64,000 nucleotides of DNA from Robertmurraya massiliosenegalensis JC6 (GCF_000311725.1 NZ_HE978511.1:831214-895213); one strand, 5' to 3'; numbered from the stretch's first letter, positions 1-9,143 are shown. Translations and numbers: made by a program. Notes: a model not told the origin generated them from the sequence alone.

Positions 1-23
1 TGTGTAAAAAAGGGGGAGAAAAA

Positions 24-932
24 ATGAAAACTTGGCAATATGCACTAATTGTTTTTTTAGGTGGATGCTGCTATGGGGTGTTGTCTACATTTGTCAAGCT
101 TGCTTATGCAGCAAATTTTTCGGTGACAGTAGTAACTGGTAGCCAATATTTATTTGGGGTATTACTTACCTGGGTGTTAGTTTTGTTTACAAAGAAGCAA
201 AAAATAACTTTAAAGCAAGCTTTCAGACTACTATTATCTGGAATTCCGTTTGGTTTGACTGGTGTATTTTATTATCAAGCGCTACAGACGCTAAATGCAT
301 CACTAGCAATCATTTTTTTATTTCAATTTGTTTGGATCGGAACGCTTTTCGAGTGGATTTTCAATAAGAAAAAACCAACAAAAGGGAAAATCACCTCAAT
401 TTGCATTCTTATAATTGGCTCACTTCTAGCAGCAGGCTTAATTACAAAAAGTGAAGTTGTACTATCTTTGCAAGGGTCTGTTTGGGGGCTACTTTCGGCT
501 TTGACGTTTACAACTTTTATATTTCTAAGCAGTTCTGTCGGAAAAAATACTCCACCTGTCATGAAAAGTGCTTTCTTATCTACTGGTGGATTAATGGTCG
601 TGCTTATAGTATATCCACCAATGTTTCTATTTGATTTGCCTGTCTTAATGGGGATAGCGCCATATGGTTTATTACTCGGCTTGTTTGGAGTTGCTTTACC
701 ACCACTTTTATTCTCAATTGGAATGCCTCATATCGGGCCAGGGCTTGGCACAATCTTAACTGCCTCTGAGCTTCCAGTAGCTGTAACATTATCTGCATTA
801 ATCTTAGTTGAGTATGTAAGTTTTTCACAATGGCTCGGAGTTGTCATCATATTAATTGGGATTGCCTCGAGCAATTTGACACGAAAAGATAGAACAGAAT
901 CCGTTAGTATACAAAAGAAATCCGTTTCGTGA
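24..932 (+). CDS. EamA/DMT-superfamily transporter
   Basis: This is a 302-residue, very hydrophobic protein made of two similar halves, each with about five membrane segments (roughly residues 5-140 and 150-285). That is the usual plan of the drug/metabolite transporter (EamA) family. It should sit in the cytoplasmic membrane and export or import a small metabolite, but the substrate cannot be read from sequence. A purine-rich ribosome site (agggggag) lies just upstream of the ATG. The C-terminus is short and basic. The gene stands alone, with its upstream region cut by the window edge, and is followed by a hairpin. The family is secure; the substrate is unknown. Confidence 0.85.
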   Translation: MKTWQYALIVFLGGCCYGVLSTFVKLAYAANFSVTVVTGSQYLFGVLLTWVLVLFTKKQKITLKQAFRLLLSGIPFGLTGVFYYQALQTLNASLAIIFLFQFVWIGTLFEWIFNKKKPTKGKITSICILIIGSLLAAGLITKSEVVLSLQGSVWGLLSALTFTTFIFLSSSVGKNTPPVMKSAFLSTGGLMVVLIVYPPMFLFDLPVLMGIAPYGLLLGLFGVALPPLLFSIGMPHIGPGLGTILTASELPVAVTLSALILVEYVSFSQWLGVVIILIGIASSNLTRKDRTESVSIQKKSVS

Positions 933-935
933 TGG

Positions 936-966
936 AGCAGTGCCCTTATGGGTACTGCCCTTTATT
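936..966 (+). terminator. Hairpin after the DMT transporter
   Basis: A 9-bp stem with one mismatch (gcagtgccc / gggtactgc) and a 4-base loop lies right after the stop codon. It is followed by only a short, interrupted T tract, so it is a plausible but not strong terminator. Confidence 0.5.
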
Positions 967-1144
967 GTTACTGATATCTTTTTGAAAAACAACAACCTCT
1001 ATATCTTCATTCACATTATTCAACAGTAGATTTCAAATTCATTCTATTTACCTTCCCCATTATTCGTTTTTATCTTCATGTTTATAAATAATAACGATCG
1101 TTTAGGAAAACCTATTCTTAAAAAAGAAGACAGGAAGTAAAACA

Positions 1145-2002
1145 ATGACAGAAAACCCAGAGACACACAACAAGACTTTATGCATGAGTGAATACGACGT
1201 ATTGAAACGAGTAATCCTTTGTCAGCCACAATACATGACGATCCGCGAAGTAATTAATGAGACGCAGGAGCATTTTAAGAATGAAGGTATCCATATTGAA
1301 CGTGCGCTCGAACAGCACGGGGAATTTGTCAAAACACTAAAGAAAAATGACATCGACGTTATATTATTGCCTTATCATAAAAAGTATCCTGAGCAGGTCT
1401 TTACTCGGGATATTGGATTTACATTAGGGCAAACAATCTTTGTTGCTAAGATGGCAACGGATATTCGTGCAGGAGAAGAAAATGTTTTAAAACAATGGCT
1501 AGAAGATGAAGAAATCTCTTATTATAATTTAGCAGAAGAACGGATTGAAGGCGGAGATGTTGTGATTGATCGAGAAACAATTTACGTAGGCTTGAGCAAT
1601 CGGACGGACCAAAGAGCCGTTGAACAATTACAGCGTCTTTTAAGTCAATTCAATGTTATTCCCATCCCATTTAAGGAAAAATACCTGCATTTAGATTGTG
1701 TATTCAATGTAGTTTCATCTGAAGTTGCCCTTATTTATCCAAATGCCTTAACGAAAGATGACATCGAACTTTTTGCTTCACGATATGAATTAATTGAAGT
1801 GTCGGAAGAAGAACAATTTCAACTGGGAACAAATGTATTGAGTATTGGCAACAAACGGGTATTAAGTTTGCCGGTCAATAGGAATGTAAACAAACAGCTT
1901 CGTAACCGAGGATTTGAAGTTATAGAAGTGGATATCACAGAAATCATTAAATCTGGCGGCTCCTTCCGCTGCTGTACACTCCCAATCTTACGAGAAATGT
2001 AA
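1145..2002 (+). CDS. Dimethylarginine dimethylaminohydrolase-like amidinotransferase-fold enzyme
   Basis: This 285-residue protein belongs to the guanidine-modifying (arginine deiminase/DDAH) superfamily and resembles B. subtilis YkgA. Family hallmarks are visible: FTRD at residues 86-89, EGGD at 135-138, the catalytic-type HLD at 172-174, and a C-terminal GGSxxC with Cys276 in the nucleophile position, followed directly by Cys277. DDAH enzymes hydrolyse methylated arginines to citrulline and methylamines; related enzymes act on arginine or other guanidino compounds. A ribosome site (aggaag) precedes the ATG. It is a single-gene unit ended by a hairpin. The fold and nucleophile are clear; the real substrate is not. 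Confidence 0.85.
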   Translation: MTENPETHNKTLCMSEYDVLKRVILCQPQYMTIREVINETQEHFKNEGIHIERALEQHGEFVKTLKKNDIDVILLPYHKKYPEQVFTRDIGFTLGQTIFVAKMATDIRAGEENVLKQWLEDEEISYYNLAEERIEGGDVVIDRETIYVGLSNRTDQRAVEQLQRLLSQFNVIPIPFKEKYLHLDCVFNVVSSEVALIYPNALTKDDIELFASRYELIEVSEEEQFQLGTNVLSIGNKRVLSLPVNRNVNKQLRNRGFEVIEVDITEIIKSGGSFRCCTLPILREM

Positions 2003-2014
2003 AAATAACTACAT

Positions 2015-2058
2015 AAACAACCTACAGACCGCTACAAGGTGAGGTTGTTTTAATTTTT
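2015..2058 (+). terminator. Terminator of the DDAH-like gene
   Basis: An inverted repeat (aaacaacct / aggttgttt) with a loop of 17 bases and a T-rich tail follows the stop codon. Confidence 0.6.
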
Positions 2059-2167
2059 AACTATATGTATGAAGAATTTGAGCAATTTAAATAAACGGTG
2101 GATTAATGTTTTCTCTACTTCATTTAATTTAGAAATTTTTATTTCGAACTAAAATTCTCTGTACATT

Positions 2168-2212
2168 AAAAGGCCCAAACCTTTGATACACAAAGGTTTG
2201 AGCCTTTTTAAT
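2168..2212 (-). terminator. Terminator downstream of tRNA-Val
   Basis: A long stem (aaaaggc..caaaccttt / aaaggtttg..gcctttt) lies three bases past the 3' end of the tRNA and is flanked by A and T runs. It could work in both directions. Confidence 0.8.
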
Positions 2213-2215
2213 AGA

Positions 2216-2288
2216 TGACCTGTGAGGGACTTGAACCCCCGACCCCCACCCTGTCAAGGTGATGCTCTCCCAGCTGAGCTAACAGATC
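2216..2288 (-). tRNA. tRNA-Val (anticodon GAC)
   Basis: On the minus strand this 73-nt gene folds into a full cloverleaf. The acceptor GATCTGT pairs with ACAGGTC and is followed by discriminator A. The D arm is GCTC/GAGC, the anticodon stem is TCACC/GGTGG with loop TTGACAG, and the T arm contains GGTTCAA. The anticodon is GAC, which reads valine codons GUC and GUU. The 3' CCA is not encoded. It is a solitary tRNA, not part of an rRNA cluster, with its own terminator. Confidence 0.95.
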
Positions 2289-2460
2289 GTTTGATGAAGT
2301 ATAGATATTATTATACTTGTCTAAAATAATTTGTCAATAGGTTTTATTTTTCACAAAACTGGAACGTATATTCTAATTTTCTTGAATAAAGAACATAAGT
2401 TCGCATATAATAAGAACAAGAAGATGCAATTTGCATTTAAACAGAAAGTGGTGAAACTTC

Positions 2461-2682
2461 ATGAGTCATTTACTAACGAAATCTCTAAATGAGCAGATTC
2501 CTGTTGAAATGATTTATATTTCTTCTTCCAATCAAATTACACAACGAAAAATTATTGTGAAAGAAATAATCGGGTCAAAAATCCGAGCATATTGCTATTT
2601 ACGAAAGCAAACTCGTATTTTTAAGTCAGAGCAGATTTTATCCGTGATGCCCGTACGGACATTTCAACGAGAAATTAGCTAA
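2461..2682 (+). CDS. Small WYL-like domain protein
   Basis: This 73-residue basic protein has several beta-type segments, including a VEMIYIS segment near the N-terminus and a YCYLRKQTRIFK stretch near residues 44-55. The pattern resembles the C-terminal WYL fold of YobV-type regulators, without any helix-turn-helix domain. WYL folds usually sense ligands or nucleic acid; a stand-alone copy of this size is common in Bacillus, with unknown role. A ribosome site (agaaagtggtg) precedes the ATG. It lies between the tRNA and a convergent TRAP transporter operon. Confidence 0.65.
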   Translation: MSHLLTKSLNEQIPVEMIYISSSNQITQRKIIVKEIIGSKIRAYCYLRKQTRIFKSEQILSVMPVRTFQREIS

Positions 2683-2720
2683 AAAGGAAGCTCTCATTCA
2701 AATCGAGAACTTCCTTTCTT
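2683..2720. terminator. Convergent terminator between the WYL-like gene and the TRAP permease
   Basis: An inverted repeat (aaaggaagctctc / gagaacttccttt) lies between two convergent stop codons, with A and T runs on both sides. Confidence 0.75.
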
Positions 2721-2728
2721 TGCATTAA

Positions 2729-4687
2729 TTAGTTTGCCATTTCTGGTTTTGCTTTACCTTTTCCTTTAACAAAAAATTGTAAAGCAACTAGGATCAGAAA
2801 TAACACCATTCCGATAACATCGGACATTCCCTCAGGATAAATCAACATGAGACCACCGACAACCCCAAGAATTCGTTCTAGCCAGTGTAACTTTCTTTGC
2901 CAGAATCCGATAATCCCTGAACCAATGGCCATCATACCAGCAATCGCTGTAAAGACAATCCAGATTAGATGATACCAAACCGTATCGATCATCAGCAATT
3001 CTGGTGAGAGCACAAACATATATGGAATGATGAATGCGGCTATCGCCAGCTTTGCCGAGTTGACCCCTGTTTTGATCGGTTCTCCTCCTGACACCCCTGC
3101 TGCAGCAAACGCTGCTAATGCAACTGGAGGCGTTATGTCTGCGACGATTCCGAAATAGAATACGAAAAGGTGAGCAGATAAATCAGGAACTCCTAGTAAA
3201 ATGATAGCTGGAGCTGCGATCGTAGATGTGATGACATAGTTTGCTGTAGTTGGTGAACCCATTCCTAGTACAATACAGGCTACCATTGTCAGCATTAAAG
3301 TTGGAATTAAGGCACCGCCTGCTAAGTCTAATAAACCATTCGCAAGCTTTAATCCTAAGCCAGTTTTTGTCACGACTCCGACGATAATCCCCGCTGCGGC
3401 AGTGGCTGCAGCAACGCCAAGGGCCGTTCTTGCGCCATCTACTAGTGCATTAATCATATCTTTAAAGCCAATTCGAGTTTCCTTACGAATCGCACTTACT
3501 AAAATCGTGATCACGATCGACCAAAGAGCAGCACGCGTGACACTCATTCCAGTCATTAAAAGAACAATAACTGCTAATATCGGTGTTAATAAATAGATCT
3601 TCTTCAACACTTCTTTACGATTTGGCATTTCTTCTTTCTTTAAGCCTCGTAATCCAATTCGCTTTGCTTCAAAGTGTGTCATGATCCAAATTCCAGTAAA
3701 GTATAATAGCGCAGGAATCGCAGCAGCTTTAGCGATTTCCCAATACGTAATTCCACCGATAAATTCCACCATCAAGAACGCAGCTGCTCCCATGATTGGT
3801 GGCATTAACTGGCCTCCTGTTGAAGCAGCTGCCTCAACTCCACCAGCAAATTCTTTCTTATAACCAAGCTTTTTCATCATTGGAATGGTAAATGATCCGG
3901 AAGTAACAACGTTTGCCACAGAACTTCCGCTAATGGTTCCTTGCAAGGCACTGGAGAAAATCGCAACCTTCGCTGGACCACCTGTTTGCTTTCCTGCAAT
4001 CGAAACAGCTAAGTCATTAAAATATTGTCCTACTCCCGTTTTCACTAAAAATGCTCCAAATAATAAGAACAGGAAAATAAATGTAGCGGACACGCCTAAT
4101 GGTGTTCCCAAAATCCCTTCTGTTGTATAGAACATTGTTTGAATTAAACGTTCTGGTGACAACCCTCTATGTGCTAAGAAACCAGGCATTTGTGGTCCAT
4201 AAAGAGCATATAACAAAAAGAGTCCTGCGATAATCGTAATCGGCATTCCAACAGCTCGCCTCGTTGCTTCAAGTACGAGTAGCACCGCTGCAACCCCAAC
4301 ATAAAAGTCTAACTGTGTAATAATTCCGACCCTTGAAACTAAATCATCGATCATCAGTGGCCAGTAAGCACCAACGACGATGGCGGCAATCGCCAAAACG
4401 ATATCGTACCATGCTGGTTTTGTTTGAATTCCACGATTTTTCTTTCTTGCTGGAAATAGCAAGAAGATAAGAGATAAAGCAAATCCTAGGTGGATAGAAC
4501 GCTGTAATTGAGCCGTTAACACACCAAAGATTCCCGTATACAACTGGAATAATGAAAAGGATAATAACCCAAGAAAAACGATCCACTTAAATATTCCACT
4601 TAAATTTCTCGTATTCGATTCAGGATCATATTTTTCTAGTAATTTCTGTTGTTCTTCCTGTGACAATGTTTCCCCATTATGACTCAA
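2729..4687 (-). CDS. TRAP transporter fused permease (DctQM type)
   Basis: This 652-residue integral membrane protein is the fused small-plus-large permease of a TAXI-type tripartite periplasmic/extracytoplasmic transporter. About 16-18 hydrophobic segments are visible. The first 170 residues correspond to the DctQ-like part. The remainder is the DctM-like ion-coupled carrier, rich in GGxxxPP and GMGSPTT motifs typical of the family. Such systems use a sodium gradient to import organic acids or amino acids delivered by the binding protein. The start is TTG at 4687, 7 bases after aaaggagtg, and lies inside the end of the upstream DUF1850 gene, which indicates translational coupling. Confidence 0.9.
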   Translation of the reverse strand: MSHNGETLSQEEQQKLLEKYDPESNTRNLSGIFKWIVFLGLLSFSLFQLYTGIFGVLTAQLQRSIHLGFALSLIFLLFPARKKNRGIQTKPAWYDIVLAIAAIVVGAYWPLMIDDLVSRVGIITQLDFYVGVAAVLLVLEATRRAVGMPITIIAGLFLLYALYGPQMPGFLAHRGLSPERLIQTMFYTTEGILGTPLGVSATFIFLFLLFGAFLVKTGVGQYFNDLAVSIAGKQTGGPAKVAIFSSALQGTISGSSVANVVTSGSFTIPMMKKLGYKKEFAGGVEAAASTGGQLMPPIMGAAAFLMVEFIGGITYWEIAKAAAIPALLYFTGIWIMTHFEAKRIGLRGLKKEEMPNRKEVLKKIYLLTPILAVIVLLMTGMSVTRAALWSIVITILVSAIRKETRIGFKDMINALVDGARTALGVAAATAAAGIIVGVVTKTGLGLKLANGLLDLAGGALIPTLMLTMVACIVLGMGSPTTANYVITSTIAAPAIILLGVPDLSAHLFVFYFGIVADITPPVALAAFAAAGVSGGEPIKTGVNSAKLAIAAFIIPYMFVLSPELLMIDTVWYHLIWIVFTAIAGMMAIGSGIIGFWQRKLHWLERILGVVGGLMLIYPEGMSDVIGMVLFLILVALQFFVKGKGKAKPEMAN

Positions 4688-5204
4688 TGATGTTCACTCC
4701 TTTCAATTGCTGAATAACGCTCAGCTTCCTCATTTTAATACGCACCCATGTCCCTGGTTCTATATAGTCTGAAAGAGAATATTCATTGGACTGAAAGATC
4801 ACTCGATGATTTGCTCGAACCTGACCGGTGCGAAGATCAATATAAGGAAAAGTTTGTTTCATATTTCTTATATAATATTTCCCATCAATCTCTTCAAAAG
4901 TCTCACCTTCTGAAGCATTAGACGGCATTCCGATTGCAAAATCTTCGAACATCAATTCATATTGTTGAATATTCCCATTTTTTATAATCTTGTAACTTTC
5001 GAGAACGTCAGAAAGATGGATCGAATGGGTATATTTAATTTTAAAAGCTTGTTCCTTTTTTAAAGGGATGTAGGCAAGTACTTCTTTTGTATTTTCGTAT
5101 TCAAATACGAGTACCTGCTTAAATGGAATGAATACAAGAATTGTGATGAACAAAATTATGAGGGGTACTAAAAAGATGATACCTTTTCTGTGTTTCTTTT
5201 TCAC
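4677..5204 (-). CDS. DUF1850 protein associated with TAXI-TRAP transporter
   Basis: This 175-residue protein has one N-terminal membrane segment (about residues 10-30) followed by an extracytoplasmic beta-rich domain, as in the DUF1850 family. DUF1850 genes are regularly found between TAXI binding-protein and permease genes. Their function is not known; an accessory role in substrate delivery or assembly is an inference from position. The start is GTG behind ggtgggg. The gene overlaps the permease by 11 bases and lies about 150 bases downstream of the binding-protein gene, with two hairpins in between. Confidence 0.75.
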   Translation of the reverse strand: MKKKHRKGIIFLVPLIILFITILVFIPFKQVLVFEYENTKEVLAYIPLKKEQAFKIKYTHSIHLSDVLESYKIIKNGNIQQYELMFEDFAIGMPSNASEGETFEEIDGKYYIRNMKQTFPYIDLRTGQVRANHRVIFQSNEYSLSDYIEPGTWVRIKMRKLSVIQQLKGVNIIES

Positions 5205-5230
5205 GTAAACCCCACCTATAAAATGGTGTC

Positions 5231-5312
5231 TTTTTTAGAGAAAACTGTTCTCTAAAAGATAAGTTGACCGGCTAATGAACCTCGAAAAGAGATTATACAG
5301 CCGGTCATTTTT
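5231..5312 (-). other. Two consecutive hairpins between the TAXI binding protein and DUF1850 genes
   Basis: The first is a perfect 10-bp stem (ttttagagaa / ttctctaaaa) at 5234-5258. The second is a 9-bp stem (tgaccggct / agccggtca) at 5264-5307. On the coding strand the T tracts after the stems are short, so they may act as partial terminators or mRNA stabilisers. That would let the binding protein be made in excess over the permease, as is common in binding-protein operons. Confidence 0.5.
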
Positions 5313-5351
5313 TAAATTATTTGAAGCTGCTAAACAAAGTCCTATTTAGCT

Positions 5352-6371
5352 TTAGTATCCTTTTTCATCAAAATACTTTTGAGCACCTGGATGAATCTCG
5401 ATACCAGTACCTTCTTTAGCTTTAGCAGGATCAATTACTTCCGCTTTTGCATGTTGTACTTTATCTAAGTTCTCAAAGATGGCCTTTGTAATTTGATAAA
5501 CAGCATCTTCAGACAAACTATCCACAACTGCAAGCATGGCTGAAACCGCAACCGTTGGAACAGGATCTGCTAAGCCGTAAGTTCCAGCTGGGATTTCATC
5601 ATTGACATAGTATGGATATTTTTCCTTTAATGCCTCAATCTTGTCTTCGTCAAGTGGCACGATAACAACATCTGAAGTAGCTGATAAACCTTCAACAGCA
5701 CCAGCAGGTGAACCTGCTGTAACAAATGCAGCGTCAATTGCTCCATCTTGGATTCCATCAGTAGATTCAGCGAAATCAAGATCTTGCTTTTCGATGTCGT
5801 CAATCGATAATCCATACACTTCAAGAATTTGTTCTGCGTTTAACGCAGTTCCTGAACCAGGAGCACCGATGGAAACTTTCTTACCCTTTAAATCTTCAAC
5901 AGATTTAATACCTGTTTTTGCAGTCGTAACAATATGGATGGTTTCAGGATATAATGTACCAATTGCTTGGACATTTTCTACTGCATTTCCTTCAAACATC
6001 GCTTTTCCTTCCGCTGCGTAAGAAGCAATATCAGTTTGTGTAAAGGCAATTTCTGCATCACCATTTTTTAATGTTGTCATGTTTTCAGCAGAAGCACCAG
6101 ATGTTTCTGAGTTTGTATCAATACCAGTTTCTTCTTTAATAATACTCGCAAACGCCCCACCTAGTGGATAGTATGTACCACCAGTTCCACCTGTTAAAAT
6201 ACTCATGAAATCTGGAAGATCTGCGTTTTCTTCACCAGCTTGATCACCTGAATCCGTTCCACCATTATCAGTGCCATTACCTTCTTCACTGTCTCCACCA
6301 CCACATGCGGCTAAAAACATTGATAACGCCAACATTAAAACTGTCAGTAAAAGAAATTGCTTCTTTTTCAT
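5352..6371 (-). CDS. TAXI-family TRAP transporter solute-binding lipoprotein
   Basis: This 339-residue protein begins with a lipoprotein signal peptide ending in FLAACGGG (lipidated Cys at about residue 23). An acidic, glycine-rich linker follows, then the TAXI binding domain, in which GGTGGTYYPLGG is characteristic of the family. It captures the substrate outside the membrane and hands it to the fused permease downstream. TAXI proteins are best known for glutamate or similar small carboxylates, but the ligand is unknown here. It is the first gene of the three-gene operon. A gggggaaaac ribosome site precedes the ATG. Confidence 0.9.
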   Translation of the reverse strand: MKKKQFLLLTVLMLALSMFLAACGGGDSEEGNGTDNGGTDSGDQAGEENADLPDFMSILTGGTGGTYYPLGGAFASIIKEETGIDTNSETSGASAENMTTLKNGDAEIAFTQTDIASYAAEGKAMFEGNAVENVQAIGTLYPETIHIVTTAKTGIKSVEDLKGKKVSIGAPGSGTALNAEQILEVYGLSIDDIEKQDLDFAESTDGIQDGAIDAAFVTAGSPAGAVEGLSATSDVVIVPLDEDKIEALKEKYPYYVNDEIPAGTYGLADPVPTVAVSAMLAVVDSLSEDAVYQITKAIFENLDKVQHAKAEVIDPAKAKEGTGIEIHPGAQKYFDEKGY

Positions 6372-6412
6372 TCGTTTTCCCCCTTTTTTTATTTAGAGTT
6401 AATCGATTTTAT

Positions 6413-6441
6413 TTTATCACAGAATTATCTATTATTGTCAA
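6413..6441 (-). promoter_or_regulatory. Probable sigma-A promoter of the TAXI-TRAP operon
   Basis: On the minus strand a perfect -35 (TTGACA, 6436-6441) is followed after 17 bases by GATAAA (6413-6418). An alternative TAAAAT lies 19 bases away (6411-6416). It sits about 45 bases before the ATG of the binding-protein gene. Confidence 0.5.
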
Positions 6442-6567
6442 CTTATATAACACACCCCCCTCATGATCCAGCTCTAATTCTTTTAAAAATGTATTTCTCT
6501 ATCAGCTATGGTACAATTTTCTGTAATTACTTCTGAATTGTTCAAGGTAAAAAAAGGAGGGACTCGC

Positions 6568-7296
6568 ATGGAATTTGCCAAAGGGAGAATTACAGAAATT
6601 TCATTTGAGAGTAAGGAGTTACATGAAACGATTCCAATCTTAATTTATCTACCAGCATCATTCTCCCCTTTATATAAATATACATTAGTCATTGCACAAG
6701 ACGGAAGAGATTACTTCCAGCTTGGTCGTATTGGAAGAACAACTGAAGAACTTCTAAAGAATGGAGAGATTGAAAATATCATTGTTGTCGGAATCCCCTA
6801 TCATGATGTAAAAGACCGACGCAAAAAGTATCATCCAAATGGAGAGCAAAATGAGGCATACATACGTTTTCTTGCTAGAGAGCTTGTGCCCTTTCTCGAC
6901 GAACAGTTTCCTACCTATCAAATGGGCCAAGGGCGTGCGTTAATCGGAGATTCGCTTGCTGCAACTGTCTCATTAAGAGCGGCATTAAAATTCCCTCATA
7001 CATTTGGAAAAGTGATGCTGCAGTCACCATACGTCAATGAAAAGGTCTTAGAAGAAGTGACAAATTTTGACCAGCCTCATTTACTATCGATCTATCATAT
7101 CATTGGCAAGCAAGAGACTGAAGTGAAAACAACAGCAGACAAAATAGAAGATTTCCTCACTCCGAATCGGGATTTGAATGTTGTGATTGAAAGTAAAGCC
7201 TTTCCATACTTTTATGAAGAATTCGAAGGAAGTCACACTTGGACCTATTGGCAACCAGATCTAAAACGTGCCCTTAAGTTGATGCTTCCTACCTAA
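6568..7296 (+). CDS. yjcH: Esterase family protein, YjcH-like
   Basis: This 242-residue alpha/beta-hydrolase of the enterochelin-esterase (Esterase D) type has a nucleophile elbow GDSLAA with Ser129 and a late SHTW that probably supplies the catalytic histidine. The reading frame is open 20 codons further upstream. The ATG at 6568 is chosen because a strong aaaggaggg lies just before it and the length then matches the family. It is the first of a yjcH-yjcG-yjcF group in the same order as the B. subtilis locus. The substrate is unknown; hydrolysis of a siderophore or acyl ester is only an inference from the fold. Confidence 0.8.
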   Translation: MEFAKGRITEISFESKELHETIPILIYLPASFSPLYKYTLVIAQDGRDYFQLGRIGRTTEELLKNGEIENIIVVGIPYHDVKDRRKKYHPNGEQNEAYIRFLARELVPFLDEQFPTYQMGQGRALIGDSLAATVSLRAALKFPHTFGKVMLQSPYVNEKVLEEVTNFDQPHLLSIYHIIGKQETEVKTTADKIEDFLTPNRDLNVVIESKAFPYFYEEFEGSHTWTYWQPDLKRALKLMLPT

Positions 7297-7428
7297 TTTT
7301 TAAATAGAGCAAACATTCTATTTGAGAAATGCCCCCCATTGTTTGCTATAATAAAAATATGAAACGTTTTCAAGAAAATGGTAGTAGCGTATGTTCCTGA
7401 TAAATGATCAAATTTTGGAGGTTATGCA

Positions 7429-7941
7429 ATGAAATACGGAATTGTTATTTTCCCATCCAAAGCTTTACAAGATAAAGCAAATTCTTTTCGAAAAAGATAT
7501 GATCCACATTACGCCTTGATTCCCCCTCATATCACGTTAAAAAGTACGTTCGAAGTGAATGATACGGATATCAAGGAAATTGCTGAACAATTACATCAAA
7601 CCGCACAAAGATTTTCACCTTTTCAAATAAAGGTAACGAAGTTTAGTTCATTTCAACCCGTTAATAATGTCATTTATATGAAAGTGACGCCAGAACCTGA
7701 AATTGTCGATCTTCAAGAGGCAGTAACTTCTATCGTTGGCAATAGCACATCTGAATATGCGTTTGTTCCACATATCACGGTTGGACAAAATCTCTCTAAT
7801 GATGAACATTCAGATGTATTTGGTTCACTAAGACTTCAAGCAGTCAATCACGAAGAAACAGTGGATCGCTTTCACCTTCTTTATCAGCTTGAAAACGGCT
7901 CTTGGACCGTATATGAAACATTTCGTTTAGGAAAGGAATAG
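7429..7941 (+). CDS. yjcG: 2'-5' RNA ligase/2H phosphoesterase family protein YjcG
   Basis: This 170-residue protein shows both signature tetrapeptides of the 2H phosphoesterase superfamily: HITL at residues 34-37 and HITV at 115-118, spaced as in the LigT/YjcG group. These proteins cleave or form 2'-5' or cyclic phosphodiester bonds in RNA or nucleotides. The physiological substrate of YjcG is not established. A tttggagg ribosome site lies 8 bases before the ATG. The next gene starts six bases after its stop, so yjcG and yjcF are co-transcribed. Confidence 0.85.
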   Translation: MKYGIVIFPSKALQDKANSFRKRYDPHYALIPPHITLKSTFEVNDTDIKEIAEQLHQTAQRFSPFQIKVTKFSSFQPVNNVIYMKVTPEPEIVDLQEAVTSIVGNSTSEYAFVPHITVGQNLSNDEHSDVFGSLRLQAVNHEETVDRFHLLYQLENGSWTVYETFRLGKE

Positions 7942-7947
7942 AGAATC

Positions 7948-8388
7948 TTGAATTTAATACATGTAACGAATAATGAAGAATTAGAAGAAGTTTATAAAGT
8001 TCGAAAAGTCGTTTTTGTTGATGAGCAAAATGTACCTCTAGAAGAAGAAATTGATGATCTTGAAGAAGAATCGGCACATTTTCTTCTTCAGGATGACAGG
8101 GAGTCTATTGGTGCTGGACGCTTTCGTGTCGTAGAAGGTTACGGCAAAGTGGAAAGAATTTGCGTCCTCAAACACAAGCGCAAAAGCGGGGCTGGACGAG
8201 CCATCATGGAAGGCATCGAAGCATACGCAAAAAAAGAAGGCATCGAAAAACTTAAACTAAATGCCCAAACACATGCCATCCCTTTTTATGAAGGTTTAGG
8301 ATATGATGTCGTATCAGAAGAATTTCTTGATGCAGGTATTCCTCATAAATCAATGGTGAAATACATTTTTGAACATAAAAGAGCTTAA
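7948..8388 (+). CDS. yjcF: GNAT family N-acetyltransferase YjcF
   Basis: This 146-residue protein carries the GNAT fold: an acetyl-CoA binding segment with R/KxxGxGR (KRKSGAGRAI, about residues 78-87) and the following LKLNAQTHAIPFYEGLGY block. It probably transfers an acetyl group to a small amine; the acceptor is unknown. The start is TTG at 7948 behind ggaaagga; no in-frame ATG is available near it. It is the last gene of the yjcHGF group and is followed by a terminator. Confidence 0.85.
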   Translation: MNLIHVTNNEELEEVYKVRKVVFVDEQNVPLEEEIDDLEEESAHFLLQDDRESIGAGRFRVVEGYGKVERICVLKHKRKSGAGRAIMEGIEAYAKKEGIEKLKLNAQTHAIPFYEGLGYDVVSEEFLDAGIPHKSMVKYIFEHKRA

Positions 8389-8406
8389 AAGGCTCTTTTT
8401 TTTTAT
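8376..8406 (+). terminator. Terminator after yjcF
   Basis: A short stem (aaaagagc / ggctctttt) with an 8-T tail overlaps the yjcF stop codon. Confidence 0.75.
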
Positions 8407-8465
8407 ATTTCTCCTTCTTGTTTCTCATACTAATGAATGATTATGATGGGGAATGAGGGAATCTC

Positions 8466-9143
8466 GTGGATGATTATATACAAATTCTCGTTGAACTGAT
8501 TCTAGGATATATTGCTCTATTCGTTTTGACCAAAGTAATGGGGAAGACACAAATTACACAAATTACCCCTTTCGACTTTATCTCTGCCTTAATTTTGGGA
8601 GAGTTAGTTGGAAATGCTATCTACGATGATGACATTAAATTTCAAAAAGTCATCTATGCTGTCGTCGTTTGGGGGCTTCTCATTTTTTTAACAGAAGTAT
8701 TAACCCAGAAAAAGAAAGGGCTTAGAAAATTATTAGAGGGACGGCCAACCATTGTCATTCGCAAGGGAAAAATTGATTACGTTGCATTGAAGAAAACGCG
8801 CTTAGATATCAATCAACTTCAACATTTGCTTCGCTCAAGAGAGATCTTCTCCATTCGCGAGTGCGAGTATGCCATTTTAGAAACCGATGGCTCCATTAGT
8901 GTATTAAAAAAATCTGGCTATTCTAACGTCACCATTCGAGACATGAACCTGCCTCACTCACCGGTCAAGTTGCCCGTTACATTAATTTTAGATGGAGAAA
9001 TTGAAAAGGATAATCTTCAGTTCATTAAATGGGATGAAGACAAACTTTTATCTGAAATAAAAAAATTGGGATTTCACTCCTCAAAGGAAGTCCTTTATGC
9101 CGAATGGCAAGAAGGAGAAGAATTACTTATTCAAAAGTACTAA
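8466..9143 (+). CDS. DUF421 (YetF/YdfR-like) membrane protein
   Basis: This 225-residue protein has three N-terminal membrane segments (about residues 5-80) and then the cytosolic alpha/beta domain typical of DUF421, with RxTRLDxxxLxxLLR-like and YAILETDGSISV stretches. Family members occur in Bacillus spores and in mobile spoVA2 operons; their molecular role is not settled. The start is GTG at 8466, because the nearby ATG is out of frame. An SpoVA operon lies only 5 kb away on the opposite strand, so a spore role is possible but not shown. Confidence 0.8.
   Translation: MDDYIQILVELILGYIALFVLTKVMGKTQITQITPFDFISALILGELVGNAIYDDDIKFQKVIYAVVVWGLLIFLTEVLTQKKKGLRKLLEGRPTIVIRKGKIDYVALKKTRLDINQLQHLLRSREIFSIRECEYAILETDGSISVLKKSGYSNVTIRDMNLPHSPVKLPVTLILDGEIEKDNLQFIKWDEDKLLSEIKKLGFHSSKEVLYAEWQEGEELLIQKY

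Noticed and set aside
7360-7372. cre-like sequence TGAAACGTTTTCA upstream of yjcG
   Set aside because: It is one base shorter than the CcpA consensus TGAAANCGNTTTCA, so the half-site spacing is wrong; there is no catabolic gene nearby.
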